From positions 222,980 to 286,979 of the forward strand of contig NZ_DRFS01000008.1 of assembly GCF_011050415.1 (NCBI RefSeq): a DNA stretch of 64,000 nt, written 5' to 3'. Of this stretch, positions 27,907-37,825 are shown piece by piece. Under the pieces are notes generated by a model. The model did no database searches and was not told the origin of the DNA. It worked only from the letters and a program-made list of their open reading frames with translations. Numbering within the stretch: position 1 is the first letter of the stretch; every line of letters starts with the position of its first letter. The position numbers and the translations under genes were made by a program. This DNA is from Halomonas sp. Its GTDB lineage: Bacteria; Pseudomonadota; Gammaproteobacteria; Pseudomonadales; Halomonadaceae.

Positions 27907-29973
27907 TTATTGAGGGAGCAGTGAAATATCGGCTACGCCAAGGAACAGCGCTTGAAGGCTAGCAAGAAGCGCTAATCGGTTACGCTGAATTGCAGGATCT
28001 TCGGCCATGACCATCACTTGATCAAAGAAGGCATCGACAGGCTCACGCAAGGTAGCTAAGGCGTCCAGCGCCTGCTGATAATTGCCTTCAGCAAATAGCG
28101 GTTCAACTTTGTCTTGGCTGACTGTAATCGCTTTGAACAGCGTTACTTCGGCCTCTTCTTTCAATAATGCTTGATCAACATGGGTACTTCCATCATGGGC
28201 TTGCTTAGCCAAAATGTTCGATACCCGCTTGTTAGCTGAAGCCAGCGCTGCGGCTTCATCACGCTGGGCAAATGCTTTGACTGCCCGTAAGCGCCGTGCG
28301 AAATCGAGAGGCTTGGTAACGGGGCGTGCGCGTACCGCGAGGTACATCTCGGCGCTAATACCCTCATCCTGGCCCCAGGCGCGGAAGCGGTCCAGCATGT
28401 AGTTGAATACGTCATCAACTAAACCATCAGCCTTAGGCAGGTCCTGATGCTGTTCAGCGGCAGCGGTGAGTAGCTCGCGCAGATCAAGATTAAGTTCGCC
28501 TTTTACCAGAATGTTGAGCACGCCAATCGAGGCACGACGCAAGGCAAAAGGGTCTTTCGCGCCAGTGGGGCGCTGACCAATACCAAAAATACCTACCAGA
28601 GTATCAAGGCGATCGGCTAACGCCAGTACTTGGCCGGTTAAGGTTTGTGGGATAACGTCGGTCGCAAAGCGTGGCAGGTACTGCTCTTCAATGGCCTGAG
28701 TAACCTCTGTCGGCTCCCCATCCTGCTCCGCATAGTAACGGCCCATAATCCCTTGTAGCTCTGGGAATTCAAGCACCATCTCGGTGACAAGATCGCACTT
28801 GGCCAGTGCTACGGCGCGCTGGGCCTGAGCGACATCACCGTTTATCTGCTGAGCGATAAACGTTGCAATAGCAGTGCTGCGCCGGGCTTTATCGGCCAAG
28901 GTGCCTAGTTGCTGCTGAAAAACGACGCTTTCTAGCTGAGGAATACGCGATGCCAAGGTACGCTTACGGTCAGTCTCATAGAAAAATGCCGCATCGGCCA
29001 AGCGTGGACGAATGACTTTCTCGTTACCGGAAATCACCTGTTCAGGGTCAGCACTGTCGATATTAGCAATGGTGATAAACAGAGGCTTCAACTTGCCAGC
29101 GTCGTCGAGCAGGTGAAAATACTTCTGGTTGGCCTTCATTGAGGAGATCAGGCACTCTGCGGGCACTGCTAAGAAGCGCTCGTCAAAGCTACCTGTTAGG
29201 GCAACCGGCCACTCAACTAGGCCGCTAACTTCTACTAATAAATCTTCATCGATGACAGCAGTGGCTTCTTGTACTTCGGCTTCTGATAACACCTGCTCGC
29301 GGATGCGTTCACGTCGCTTTAGCCGATCAACCAATACATAAGCGTTTTCCAAACTCTCAACATACTCATCCGCATGGGCTAGCTGGATGGCATCTGGAGC
29401 GTGGAAGCGGTGGCCAAAAGTGGTACGGCTAGCCTGTAAGCCCAGCGCTTCGGCAGCAATTACTTCGCTGCCGTAGAGTGCCACAAGCCAATGAACGGGG
29501 CGAGAGAACTCCACTCGTGAAGCACCCCAGCGCATATTCTTAGGCACAGGCAGTGCGCTAACCGCTTTATGCAAAATCTCGGGTAGCAGCGCTTGAATGG
29601 ACTCGCCTTGCTGCTGTTCACGGAACGCCAGCCAAGTGCCTTTATCGGTTTCCAGATGAATCAACTCGTCTACGCTGACACCGCAGGAGCGGGCAAAACC
29701 TTCCGCTGCCTTGGTCGCAACGCCATCCTTGAAGGCAGCGGCTAAGGCTGGACCACGGCGCTCCACTTCACGATCAGGCTGTTTGTCGGCAAGATCTGCC
29801 ACTTGTACCGCTAAGCGACGTGGCGTCGCAAAGGCGGTTACGCTGGTAAAAGGAACATCCGCTTCTTGCAGGCCTTTTTGAATACCGCCGGCGAAAGCAT
29901 CGGAAAGTGCATCCAGGGCAGTGGGCGGAAGCTCTTCAGCACCTAGCTCTAATAAAAGCGTATTAACAGCCAT
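27907..29973 (-). CDS. glyS: Glycyl-tRNA synthetase beta subunit
   Basis: Beta chain of the alpha2-beta2 glycyl-tRNA synthetase, 688 residues. It begins LLLELGAEELPPTAL. It has the family motifs ATPRRLAVQV, MRWGASRVEFSRPVHWLVAL, an HD-type segment and the C-terminal DALATLREPVDAFFDQVMVM tRNA-binding region. The ATG directly abuts the glyQ stop codon (TAAATG), so the subunits are translationally coupled. Confidence 0.97.
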   Translation of the reverse strand: MAVNTLLLELGAEELPPTALDALSDAFAGGIQKGLQEADVPFTSVTAFATPRRLAVQVADLADKQPDREVERRGPALAAAFKDGVATKAAEGFARSCGVSVDELIHLETDKGTWLAFREQQQGESIQALLPEILHKAVSALPVPKNMRWGASRVEFSRPVHWLVALYGSEVIAAEALGLQASRTTFGHRFHAPDAIQLAHADEYVESLENAYVLVDRLKRRERIREQVLSEAEVQEATAVIDEDLLVEVSGLVEWPVALTGSFDERFLAVPAECLISSMKANQKYFHLLDDAGKLKPLFITIANIDSADPEQVISGNEKVIRPRLADAAFFYETDRKRTLASRIPQLESVVFQQQLGTLADKARRSTAIATFIAQQINGDVAQAQRAVALAKCDLVTEMVLEFPELQGIMGRYYAEQDGEPTEVTQAIEEQYLPRFATDVIPQTLTGQVLALADRLDTLVGIFGIGQRPTGAKDPFALRRASIGVLNILVKGELNLDLRELLTAAAEQHQDLPKADGLVDDVFNYMLDRFRAWGQDEGISAEMYLAVRARPVTKPLDFARRLRAVKAFAQRDEAAALASANKRVSNILAKQAHDGSTHVDQALLKEEAEVTLFKAITVSQDKVEPLFAEGNYQQALDALATLREPVDAFFDQVMVMAEDPAIQRNRLALLASLQALFLGVADISLLPQ

Positions 29974-30945
29974 TTATGCGTCTCCCTGTTCGGCGAGTAG
30001 CTCTTGTAGCAGTTCATGGCGAAGTGTTTCTGGCGCCATAGGGAAACCTGCAGCCTTACGTGACTCAAAGTAGGCGGTAGCGACGTCCCGGGCCATAGTG
30101 CGAACGCGTAAAATAAATCGCTGCCGCTCGGTGACCGAAATAGCGTGGCGGGCGTCTAGCAAGTTGAATGTGTGAGATGCCTTGAGAACCTGCTCATAGG
30201 CAGGCAGTGGCAGGCTCGCTGCTAGCAGCTTTCCGCACTCTTTCTCTTGATGATCGAAAGCGCTAAATAGCTGATCGACATCTGCGTGCTCAAAATTGTA
30301 AGCCGACTGTTCGCGTTCGTTTTGTAGATACACATCGCCATAGGTGACCTTGTTACCATCGGGCGCTATTGCCCAGATAAGGTCATAAACGCTATCGACG
30401 TTCTGCAGGTACATCGCGATACGCTCAAGACCATAAGTCAGTTCACCGGTCACGGGGTAACATTCAATGCCCCCGGCCTGCTGGAAATAGGTAAACTGGG
30501 TAACTTCCATGCCGTTTAGCCAGATTTCCCAGCCCAGGCCCCAGGCGCCAAGGGTGGGGGATTCCCAGTTATCTTCAACAAAGCGCACATCGTGAACAAG
30601 CGGATCAAGACCAAGGCGCTTAAGGGAGCCTAAATAGAGATCTTGCAGGTTACTCGGCGATGGCTTCATCACTACCTGGAACTGGAAGTAGTGCTGAAGG
30701 CGGTTTGGGTTCTCGCCGTAGCGGCCATCAGTAGGACGGCGGGAAGACTGTACATAGGCAGCGTTCCAGGTTTCGGGGCCAATGGCCCGCAGAAACGTTG
30801 CCGGGTGGAAGGTGCCCGCACCGACTTCCATATCTAGTGGCTGAAGGATGACACAGCCCTGCTCTGCCCAGTACTGTTGCAGAGTCAGGATCAAGCCCTG
30901 AAAGGTCGACACATCGGGTGTCGATTGGTTTGTCGAGACACTCAT
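29974..30945 (-). CDS. glyQ: Glycyl-tRNA synthetase alpha subunit
   Basis: Catalytic alpha chain. Family sequences are [37 protein letters not shown] and [24 protein letters not shown] text with F for Y. I favour the ATG at 30945 (MSVSTNQS, 323 residues). The upstream in-frame ATG at 30975 would lie almost at the transcription start implied by a TATACT element at 30985-30990. Neither start has a strong ribosome-binding site. The gene is divergent from hldD and the unit ends after glyS. Confidence 0.94.
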   Translation of the reverse strand: MSVSTNQSTPDVSTFQGLILTLQQYWAEQGCVILQPLDMEVGAGTFHPATFLRAIGPETWNAAYVQSSRRPTDGRYGENPNRLQHYFQFQVVMKPSPSNLQDLYLGSLKRLGLDPLVHDVRFVEDNWESPTLGAWGLGWEIWLNGMEVTQFTYFQQAGGIECYPVTGELTYGLERIAMYLQNVDSVYDLIWAIAPDGNKVTYGDVYLQNEREQSAYNFEHADVDQLFSAFDHQEKECGKLLAASLPLPAYEQVLKASHTFNLLDARHAISVTERQRFILRVRTMARDVATAYFESRKAAGFPMAPETLRHELLQELLAEQGDA

Positions 30946-31055
30946 CGCGGAAAGCACCGTTGGCCATGAATTCATTAGGCGTCAAGTATACAATCCTAGG
31001 CAGATGGGTTATAGGCACGTATGCCAACTGAGCCGCTTTTGATAAGGAGAACGAG

Positions 31056-32012
31056 ATGATCGTTGTAACAGGCGGTGCCGGTTTTATCGGCGCTAACATC
31101 GTCAAAGCGCTTAATGCCCGTGGTCGAAATGACGTAATGGTCGTTGACGACCTGCGCGATGGCACTAAATTCGTTAATTTAGCTGACTGCACGTTAGCGG
31201 ATTATCTTGATAAAGATGATTTTCTCGCCAGGGTAAAAGCTGCCCTACGGGGTGATAGCGTTGATCTGCCCAAGATTGATGCCATTTTCCATGAAGGCGC
31301 CTGCTCGGATACCACCGAGTGGGACGGCCACTATATGATGGAAAATAACTTCGAGTACTCCAAAGTGCTGCTGAATTACTGCGAGCAGCAGGGCATTCCG
31401 TTTTTATACGCCTCTTCTGCGGCCACTTATGGCGGCAGCGAGGTGTTTAAAGAGGTGCCTGAGTGTGAAAAGCCGTTAAACGTGTATGGTTATTCAAAGC
31501 TGCTATTCGATCAGCACGTGCGGTCGCGTTGGAGCGAGTTAACCACCCAGGTGGTTGGCTTTCGCTATTTCAATGTTTACGGCCCGCGGGAGCAGCACAA
31601 GGGTAAGATGGCTAGTGTGGCCTATCACAACCATTTGCAAATCCGTAACGGCGAAACCTTAAAGTTGTTTGGTGCCTATGATGGTTATGAAGCCGGCATG
31701 CAGAGCCGTGACTTTGTGTATGTAGGTGATGTGGTGGATGTGAATCTTTGGTTTTTGGACCACCCTGACAAATCCGGTATTTTTAATCTAGGCACCGGCC
31801 GTGCAGAGCCATTTAAAGCCATTGGCGAAGCGGTGATCGATTTCTACGCTAAAGGCGAGATTGATTACATTGCTTTCCCAGAAGAGCTGAAGGGGCGCTA
31901 TCAAAGCTATACCCGTGCCGATATAAGTAACCTACGCGAGAGCGGCTGCGACATTGAGTTTAAAACCGTAGCGCAAGGGGTTAGCGCTTACCTGGAGTGG
32001 TTGAATGGCTAA
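31056..32012 (+). CDS. hldD: ADP-L-glycero-D-manno-heptose 6-epimerase
   Basis: Last enzyme of ADP-heptose synthesis, converting the D,D form to the L,D form used by heptosyltransferases. The 318-residue SDR protein has [15 protein letters not shown] at the N-terminus and the catalytic YGYSKLLFD (YxxxK). Upstream is SSAATYGG, followed by the Rossmann-associated [19 protein letters not shown] precedes the ATG. It overlaps waaF by 8 bases, so the two are coupled. Confidence 0.97.
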   Translation: MIVVTGGAGFIGANIVKALNARGRNDVMVVDDLRDGTKFVNLADCTLADYLDKDDFLARVKAALRGDSVDLPKIDAIFHEGACSDTTEWDGHYMMENNFEYSKVLLNYCEQQGIPFLYASSAATYGGSEVFKEVPECEKPLNVYGYSKLLFDQHVRSRWSELTTQVVGFRYFNVYGPREQHKGKMASVAYHNHLQIRNGETLKLFGAYDGYEAGMQSRDFVYVGDVVDVNLWFLDHPDKSGIFNLGTGRAEPFKAIGEAVIDFYAKGEIDYIAFPEELKGRYQSYTRADISNLRESGCDIEFKTVAQGVSAYLEWLNG

Positions 32013-33033
32013 TTCAGCCCCGCGGCTGCTGGTGATTGGCCCTTCATGGGTGGGTGATATGGTCATGGCACAAAGCTTGTTCATGACCTTAAAGGCCCGT
32101 CAGCCAGGCGCTACGATAGGCGTGGTTGCGCCAGCATGGTCACAGCCTATTCTTGAGCGGATGCCAGAAGTGGATGAGGTATTGCCACTGGCGGTCGGGC
32201 ATGGAGAGTTTGGCCTGGCTAGCCGCCGTGAACTCGCTAGCCGCCTGCGGGGGCGGTTCGATCGCGCTATTGTGCTGCCTCGCTCTTGGAAGGCGGCCCT
32301 AGTGCCGTTCATGGCGCGTATTCCCGAGCGTGTTGGCTTTTTAGGGGAACACCGCTACGGCCTACTTAAAGAGCGCCGCAAGCTTGATAAGAAGGTGCTT
32401 GATCAAACGGTAAAACGTTTTGTGTCGCTGGGTTTGCCGTTAAAAGAAGCCACTAGCGGCAATTTCGAACTGCCCAAGCCGCGGCTGCAAATTGATCGCG
32501 ATAATCTGGTTAATTTGCGCTTAACGCACTCTCTATCATCGCGTCCTGCGATTGGGTTGATGCCTGGCGCCGAGTATGGGCCAGCCAAGCAGTGGCCAGT
32601 CAATTATTTTCACGGGTTAGCAAAACGGCTAGTGCTCGATGGCTTTGAGGTACGCGTATTAGGTGGGCCAAAAGATCACGCGGACGGCGAGCGCATTGTG
32701 CAAGGGCTTCCTCATGCACATAATTTGTGCGGTAAAACCCAGCTAGCTGATGCGGTTGATCTCCTGGCAGATTGCCGCCAGGTGGTTACCAACGATTCGG
32801 GCTTGATGCATGTCGCCGCTGCGGTAGGTGTGCGCATTCACGCCTTATATGGCTCATCGTCACCTGCCTATACGCCACCACTGACTGATAATGCGGTCAT
32901 TCACTACTTGGCACTATCGTGCTCGCCCTGTTTCCAACGCACCTGCCCGCTGGGACACACCAACTGCCTCAATCAATTACGCGTTGATCAGGTTTATCAA
33001 TCGATTCACGCTAATGTAAAGCGCGAAGCGTGA
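32005..33033 (+). CDS. waaF: ADP-heptose:LPS heptosyltransferase II
   Basis: GT9 enzyme that adds the second heptose to the inner core. The 342-residue protein starts [19 protein letters not shown]. It has the nucleotide-sugar motif [14 protein letters not shown], the acceptor-side [13 protein letters not shown] and the C-terminal [18 protein letters not shown], a cysteine-rich stretch diagnostic of WaaF rather than WaaC. It is coupled to hldD and converges on the MdoB-like gene with only 3 bases between stops. Confidence 0.94.
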   Translation: MANSAPRLLVIGPSWVGDMVMAQSLFMTLKARQPGATIGVVAPAWSQPILERMPEVDEVLPLAVGHGEFGLASRRELASRLRGRFDRAIVLPRSWKAALVPFMARIPERVGFLGEHRYGLLKERRKLDKKVLDQTVKRFVSLGLPLKEATSGNFELPKPRLQIDRDNLVNLRLTHSLSSRPAIGLMPGAEYGPAKQWPVNYFHGLAKRLVLDGFEVRVLGGPKDHADGERIVQGLPHAHNLCGKTQLADAVDLLADCRQVVTNDSGLMHVAAAVGVRIHALYGSSSPAYTPPLTDNAVIHYLALSCSPCFQRTCPLGHTNCLNQLRVDQVYQSIHANVKREA

Positions 33034-33036
33034 CCG

Positions 33037-34686
33037 TTAGCGCATGAGCTCTACTTCATCGGCCTGATCAGCCGGTGTTTCATAGACTTGCTCATGCGAG
33101 GCTTCTTCGTCAACACGCTGAGGAGCGATGCCATCCCACAGGCGGTGCTGAAGGCCTATTTCTTCCCTAAGGCGTTCATTGAGCACGTTAATGCCATGAA
33201 CCTCAACCAGGGTAGGTTTGTCGCTGAGCAAGGATGCGCCAAGCCCAGCCCGGTTATCTTCCAGGTCAAAGCCCAACGCATCCAGCAGGGTGGGGAAAAC
33301 ATCCAGCATGGTGGCATCGCGACGAATAAGCTGCTGCGTCAAGCCGTCACCCAGCATAATAAGAGTGTTATCGCGATCTAATGCGGTCAGTTGATCCCAT
33401 ACCGAAACGCGCATCGTTAAATGGTCACTAAGCACGACCACTAATGTATTGTCGAGCAGCCCCTCATTCTCTAAACGCTCAATCAAGTCACGGGCAAGCC
33501 ATGCAGAGCATTCGACCGAGTAAAGAATATCCTGCCCATCAAACTCCCCCTGACGGTCCAGACACGTTTGGGCTGGAAAGCCGTAGGGGGCGTGACCTGC
33601 CAGGGAAAGATTTACCACCCCCCAGGGGCCATCATCCTCGCGGTTCAAACGGCGTATTTCCTCTGCCGTAATATCGTAAAGCGTGTCGTCATAAAGCCCC
33701 CAGCTGTTCACATATTCTGGGTCGTCTAACAGCGGTTCTAGATCCTCACGGCCTTTAACGGTATTGAATTGATGACCACGATAGAAAAGCCCTTTGCCGG
33801 CAAACTGTGTACTGGCTCCGCCTAAGTAGCTAAGCCGATATCCTTGAGCGGCTAATATATCACCCAGGCAATCTACCCCAGGCACGACGGCCGAAAGAGG
33901 CTCAAACTGACTGTCATGAAGCAATCCCGCAGGCATTAATGGTACGCCACACTGGCTAGCAATCATTCCTGCCATGGTCCAGCCGGTATTATCCATCTGG
34001 CGAACGCCTTCAAAGACAACACCTTGCTCACCAAGAATGTTCAAATCTTCGTATGCGTCTGCGAATATTTCGTGAGCGTAAGTACGTTCAATACTCTCTA
34101 GGTACATGAGTAATAAATTGGGTGCGTCACGTAGCTCACTGGTCGGTGGCGGCATATAGCGTCGATCCAACCAGGCACCGTCATCTGTAACGATGGCAGC
34201 ACTGCGCTGGCCAAGGCCAAAAAGTAGAGGATTACTCGCCAATAACACCAGCGCAAAAAAGCGCTCGGCTAACCGCCAGCGTTGATCGTGGCGCGATAAC
34301 CAAGTAACCGATGCCAATACGCCAATCATGACGACGGTATAAAGCACGGCAACAAACATTTTGCCAGTGCCACCGTGATTGGCCATGCCTGCCTGAAGGT
34401 GAAAAAAAACTGCGCCAAGATCGACGATGCCAAAGCTATCAGCCAAGTAAACGTAGATACCCCAGATGCTAAGCGGTACCAGAGACCAGGGCCACATTTT
34501 ACGATAGCGTGCGTTTGCGGGATTGCCCCAGCGCAGTTGACGCCCGAGTACAATCCACACCGCGGCAATCAAAAACAGCGTCCACCAAGGGAGGCGTGTG
34601 AGTACCGTAACCGCATAGCCAAGACTTAAGCCAATGACAAAAAGAGGCAGCCAGGGAGTAAGTTTGAGTGACGTTAACGGGGCCAT
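33037..34686 (-). CDS. MdoB-like membrane phosphoglycerol/phosphoethanolamine transferase
   Basis: Inner-membrane enzyme of the alkaline-phosphatase superfamily, 549 residues. It has about four N-terminal hydrophobic segments (residues 10-160), then a periplasmic sulfatase-like domain. LLLMYLESIERTY carries the metal-binding Glu. NTGWTMAGMIASQCGVPL carries the nucleophilic Thr. VVNLSLAGHAPYGFPAQTC and VVLSDHLTM supply further ligands. The match is closest to OpgB/MdoB, which moves phosphoglycerol onto periplasmic glucans. No opgGH genes are here, and its place in the LPS cluster suggests core decoration instead. The acceptor is undecided. Confidence 0.82.
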   Translation of the reverse strand: MAPLTSLKLTPWLPLFVIGLSLGYAVTVLTRLPWWTLFLIAAVWIVLGRQLRWGNPANARYRKMWPWSLVPLSIWGIYVYLADSFGIVDLGAVFFHLQAGMANHGGTGKMFVAVLYTVVMIGVLASVTWLSRHDQRWRLAERFFALVLLASNPLLFGLGQRSAAIVTDDGAWLDRRYMPPPTSELRDAPNLLLMYLESIERTYAHEIFADAYEDLNILGEQGVVFEGVRQMDNTGWTMAGMIASQCGVPLMPAGLLHDSQFEPLSAVVPGVDCLGDILAAQGYRLSYLGGASTQFAGKGLFYRGHQFNTVKGREDLEPLLDDPEYVNSWGLYDDTLYDITAEEIRRLNREDDGPWGVVNLSLAGHAPYGFPAQTCLDRQGEFDGQDILYSVECSAWLARDLIERLENEGLLDNTLVVVLSDHLTMRVSVWDQLTALDRDNTLIMLGDGLTQQLIRRDATMLDVFPTLLDALGFDLEDNRAGLGASLLSDKPTLVEVHGINVLNERLREEIGLQHRLWDGIAPQRVDEEASHEQVYETPADQADEVELMR

Positions 34687-34852
34687 GCCGTGTCCCTTTG
34701 CAGATCTCTTAAAATGAGCCTGCTAGCTTATCAAATGTGGCCCCTTTGGTGAGGATTCATTCTAAAAGGGCCGTGTTAGCATGAGGCGTAATGTTGTCCT
34801 GGGCATGAGGAAAGCTGCATGTCCCATTAACTTGCCACTGGAAAGGTGAACT

Positions 34853-35617
34853 GTGCCAATTTCCGCCGTTTTAATAGTCAAAAATGAAGCTCACCATTTG
34901 CGTGAATGCTTGAATACGCTCACTTGGGCGGATGAAATTGTAGTGCTTGATGCGGGTAGCCAGGATGAAACCTGCACTATTGCCCGCGAATTTACTGACA
35001 ATGTCAGTGTAAATGCCGACTGGCAAGGGTTTGGTATTCAGCGCCAGCGGGCACAAGCGCTGGCAACCCATGAGTGGATTCTGATGGTGGACGCCGATGA
35101 GCTTGTCACTCCTGAATTACGCGCCAGCATTCAGGCGGTTATCCAGCAGCCGCCTGCGGCTTATAGCGTCAGTCGCCTATCGTGGTGCTTTGGGCGGTTT
35201 ATTCGCCACTCTGGCTGGTATCCTGATCGCGTTCTGCGTCTCTATCCAAAGCACCAGGCTAGCTATAATGCATCGCTGGTTCACGAGAAACTGGTCGTTG
35301 GCGAAGGGCTGGCTGAAAAGCCATTGACCGGCGATTTACTTCATTACACCTACCGTGACCTGCGCCACTATCTGGAAAAGTCGGCCCATTACGCCCAAGC
35401 CTGGGGGGAGCAGCGTGCGGCCCAGGGTAAAACCGCTACCCTATGGCAAGGTATTAGCCATGGTCTTGCCTGTTTTCTCAAAATGTATGTGCTCAAAGCT
35501 GGCTTCAAGGATGGCAAGCAGGGATTGCTATTGGCGCTGTTATCCGCTCACTCAACCTTTGCTAAGTACGCTGACCTGTGGGTTCGTACCCAGGCATCTG
35601 GCACGAAGCAGCGCTGA
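34853..35617 (+). CDS. Family 2 glycosyltransferase, WaaE/KdtX-like
   Basis: The 254-residue cytoplasmic GT2 enzyme starts with GTG. It opens with ISAVLIVKNEAHHLRECL, has the DxD-like metal site MVDADE and the typical WSFG-like region RLSWCFGRFIRHSGWYPDR. It resembles WaaE/KdtX, which adds a beta-1,4-glucose to heptose I. Its last 66 bases overlap the 3' end of the oppositely oriented GT9 gene. The 166-base gap upstream holds no other gene and should hold its promoter. Confidence 0.88.
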   Translation: MPISAVLIVKNEAHHLRECLNTLTWADEIVVLDAGSQDETCTIAREFTDNVSVNADWQGFGIQRQRAQALATHEWILMVDADELVTPELRASIQAVIQQPPAAYSVSRLSWCFGRFIRHSGWYPDRVLRLYPKHQASYNASLVHEKLVVGEGLAEKPLTGDLLHYTYRDLRHYLEKSAHYAQAWGEQRAAQGKTATLWQGISHGLACFLKMYVLKAGFKDGKQGLLLALLSAHSTFAKYADLWVRTQASGTKQR

Positions 35618-36622
35618 AATTTGCTGGGCTGCGGCATCGATATCAATTGCGGCCATATCCTGCTGACCCGCGTTAGCGGGTGGGCTAAAGGCGAGGCGCT
35701 TTTCAGCGCTATTACAGGTCTGCCAGCGCAGCGGTGTGGCGGAGCGCTTGGCCGGGTAAAAGCCTGCCGTCGCAATATTCAGGCAGCCAGCAATGTGCAG
35801 TGGCCCGGTAGAGCCTGCAATCAGCATATCTACCCCTGCTAACTGCAATGCAAAGGCATCAACGCTTGTGGTGGCGGGAAAGTGTACTGCTAACACGCCT
35901 TTACTTGCCAACTGATCAATCAGTGCTTGCGCCTGGCTCTGTTCGCTGGGACCCGCGCTTACCAGCCAGTGAATAGACATATCCGTGAATGCTTGGTCGA
36001 CCTGACTGATGAGCAAAGCATACTGAGTGGCCGATAAATTTACTGCTGAACCGCCACTGCCTGGGTGAACCACCACCACATACTCTGAAGGCTCGTGCAC
36101 CAGTGTTTGTCGCTGTGTATGACGTTCAGCCTCATCAAGTGGCCAGAAGGGGGGGGAGGGCAGAGTCGAGAGCGTTAGTGAAAGTTTTTCAAGCAGTTTG
36201 AGGGCCAAGTCGACGTTGTATTGATACTCCGGCTTAGCAGATTGGGAGCGGCGCTGGCGTACGCGAACGTTATAAAACACCTGGGCCCACTTGGTCGCAG
36301 GTGCAACGCGTATAGGAATGCCTGCTCGCCAGCCTAACCAGCCGATACGTGGCGTTGAGAACAGCGTTAGCAGCGCATCAAACTTGGCTTGTTTCACGTG
36401 GAGCAGCAGCGTTTGTTGTGCCGCCTTGCCAGCGTGGCTTCCGGGGTCAATCATCACCTCGTCTACCCACGGGCACGCCTTTGCCAGCGGGGCCGTATAG
36501 GCGGGGACTAAAACGGTAACGTGGGGCGTAGGCGATGTATTCTTCAAGCATGCCAATGCTGGCCAAGCCAGCATAAAATCGCCAATTTTATCATTTCGCA
36601 CGACAAGCAGTTTCTGCGCCAT
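35552..36622 (-). CDS. Family 9 glycosyltransferase (heptosyltransferase-like)
   Basis: A 356-residue GT9 protein with the N-terminal motif LLVVRNDKIGDFMLAWPAL, a donor-site VVVHPGSGGSAVNLS and the C-terminal AGSTGPLHIAGCLN. It lacks the WaaF cysteine cluster, so it is likely a third heptosyltransferase (WaaQ-like) or a related core enzyme. A degenerate parS-like string lies at 36390-36405. The 3' end overlaps the WaaE-like gene by 66 bases tail to tail. Confidence 0.85.
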   Translation of the reverse strand: MAQKLLVVRNDKIGDFMLAWPALACLKNTSPTPHVTVLVPAYTAPLAKACPWVDEVMIDPGSHAGKAAQQTLLLHVKQAKFDALLTLFSTPRIGWLGWRAGIPIRVAPATKWAQVFYNVRVRQRRSQSAKPEYQYNVDLALKLLEKLSLTLSTLPSPPFWPLDEAERHTQRQTLVHEPSEYVVVVHPGSGGSAVNLSATQYALLISQVDQAFTDMSIHWLVSAGPSEQSQAQALIDQLASKGVLAVHFPATTSVDAFALQLAGVDMLIAGSTGPLHIAGCLNIATAGFYPAKRSATPLRWQTCNSAEKRLAFSPPANAGQQDMAAIDIDAAAQQISALLRARCLGTNPQVSVLSKG

Positions 36623-36706
36623 GGTTTAGGCCCCGTAAATTACAGCCTGTATACTACAAGAGATTGTATTAATTGTTTAACGGTGCACGGCTGGGTAGGA
36701 AAAGCG

Positions 36707-37825
36707 ATGGCGAACAAGGTACTACAACTGTGTCTTTCCGATGGTAAAGGCGGAATGGAGTTATACGTTGATCGCATCATCGAAGATCTGCAGGAAGAGG
36801 GCTGGGCGGTCATCGGAATCTGCCTTAAGGACACAAAGGTAGAAACCTATATGCAGCGCAATGGGGTGCCTTATAAAGCGTTTGCCAGCAATGGACAGGC
36901 GCTGGTGAATATTTTCATGCTGCGTCGATGGCTAATCGAAGAAGACATTAGCGTTATTCATTGCCATAAATCGAGTGATTTACGCATCACCACGCTGTTA
37001 AAACTGTTACTCCCAAAATTAAGAATACTTTACACCGATCATGTGGGTGGGCAGCGGCCTAAGAAGAGTCCCTATCACCGGGTTGCTTACGGTAATGTAG
37101 ATCGCGTGCTGTCCATTAGTCAGGCAACCCATCAGCGCAATATTCGCAATTTGCCTGTCCCGCGTGAACGGGTGGTCTGCCTACCCCATGGTGTGGATAT
37201 CGATAAGTATCGGCCCTGTGATGACCCCGCGACCATTCGTGCCAAGCGAGAGGCACTCGGTGTGCCAACGGACGCGGTGCTGATTGGGCTTCCTGGACGT
37301 GTCACCCCTGGCAAAGGTCAAGATGTATGGGTGAATGCGCTGCTGCAGCTAGATCCTGCACTAAATTTTTATGCGCTCTCTATCGGTGGCACCGATTACG
37401 CCTCGGGCGGCGTTGAGGCATTTTATGCTCAGCTGCAGCAAACTATTGCAGGCACCGCCCTGGCCAATAAGATTGCCTTTTTAGGGCATCGCAGCGACCT
37501 GACAGAGATTCTGCCTGTTCTAGACGTTGTGTGTATTCCCTCAGAAAACGAAGCCTTTGGCTTAACCATCATCGAGTCGATGGCCTGCGGGATGCCTATT
37601 ATTGGTTCGAACACCGGTTCGCTTCCGGAACTGGTGGATGCAGCGTCAGGGGTGCTGGTGGGGCCGTTTGACGTGCCTGCCTGGTGTGATGCCATGGCAG
37701 CCATGGTGCGTGACGATGCCCAACGGCAGGCGATGGGACGTGCTGCTCGGCGGCGCGTTGAACAACATTTCAGCCATAAACAGCATGTGAAACGCTTAAT
37801 TGAGTATTACGCTGACTCAGCGTAG
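36707..37825 (+). CDS. Family 4 glycosyltransferase
   Basis: A GT-B fold enzyme of 372 residues. I start it at the ATG at 36707, with AGGA upstream (MANKVLQLCLSDGKGGMELY); the open frame extends further 5', but that part overlaps the divergent GT9 gene. The donor-binding C-terminal half has GLPGRVTPGKGQDVW and the E(x7)E motif in PSENEAFGLTIIESMACGMP. The sugar is unknown. Its 3' end overlaps kdkA by 19 bases on the other strand. Confidence 0.88.
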   Translation: MANKVLQLCLSDGKGGMELYVDRIIEDLQEEGWAVIGICLKDTKVETYMQRNGVPYKAFASNGQALVNIFMLRRWLIEEDISVIHCHKSSDLRITTLLKLLLPKLRILYTDHVGGQRPKKSPYHRVAYGNVDRVLSISQATHQRNIRNLPVPRERVVCLPHGVDIDKYRPCDDPATIRAKREALGVPTDAVLIGLPGRVTPGKGQDVWVNALLQLDPALNFYALSIGGTDYASGGVEAFYAQLQQTIAGTALANKIAFLGHRSDLTEILPVLDVVCIPSENEAFGLTIIESMACGMPIIGSNTGSLPELVDAASGVLVGPFDVPAWCDAMAAMVRDDAQRQAMGRAARRRVEQHFSHKQHVKRLIEYYADSA

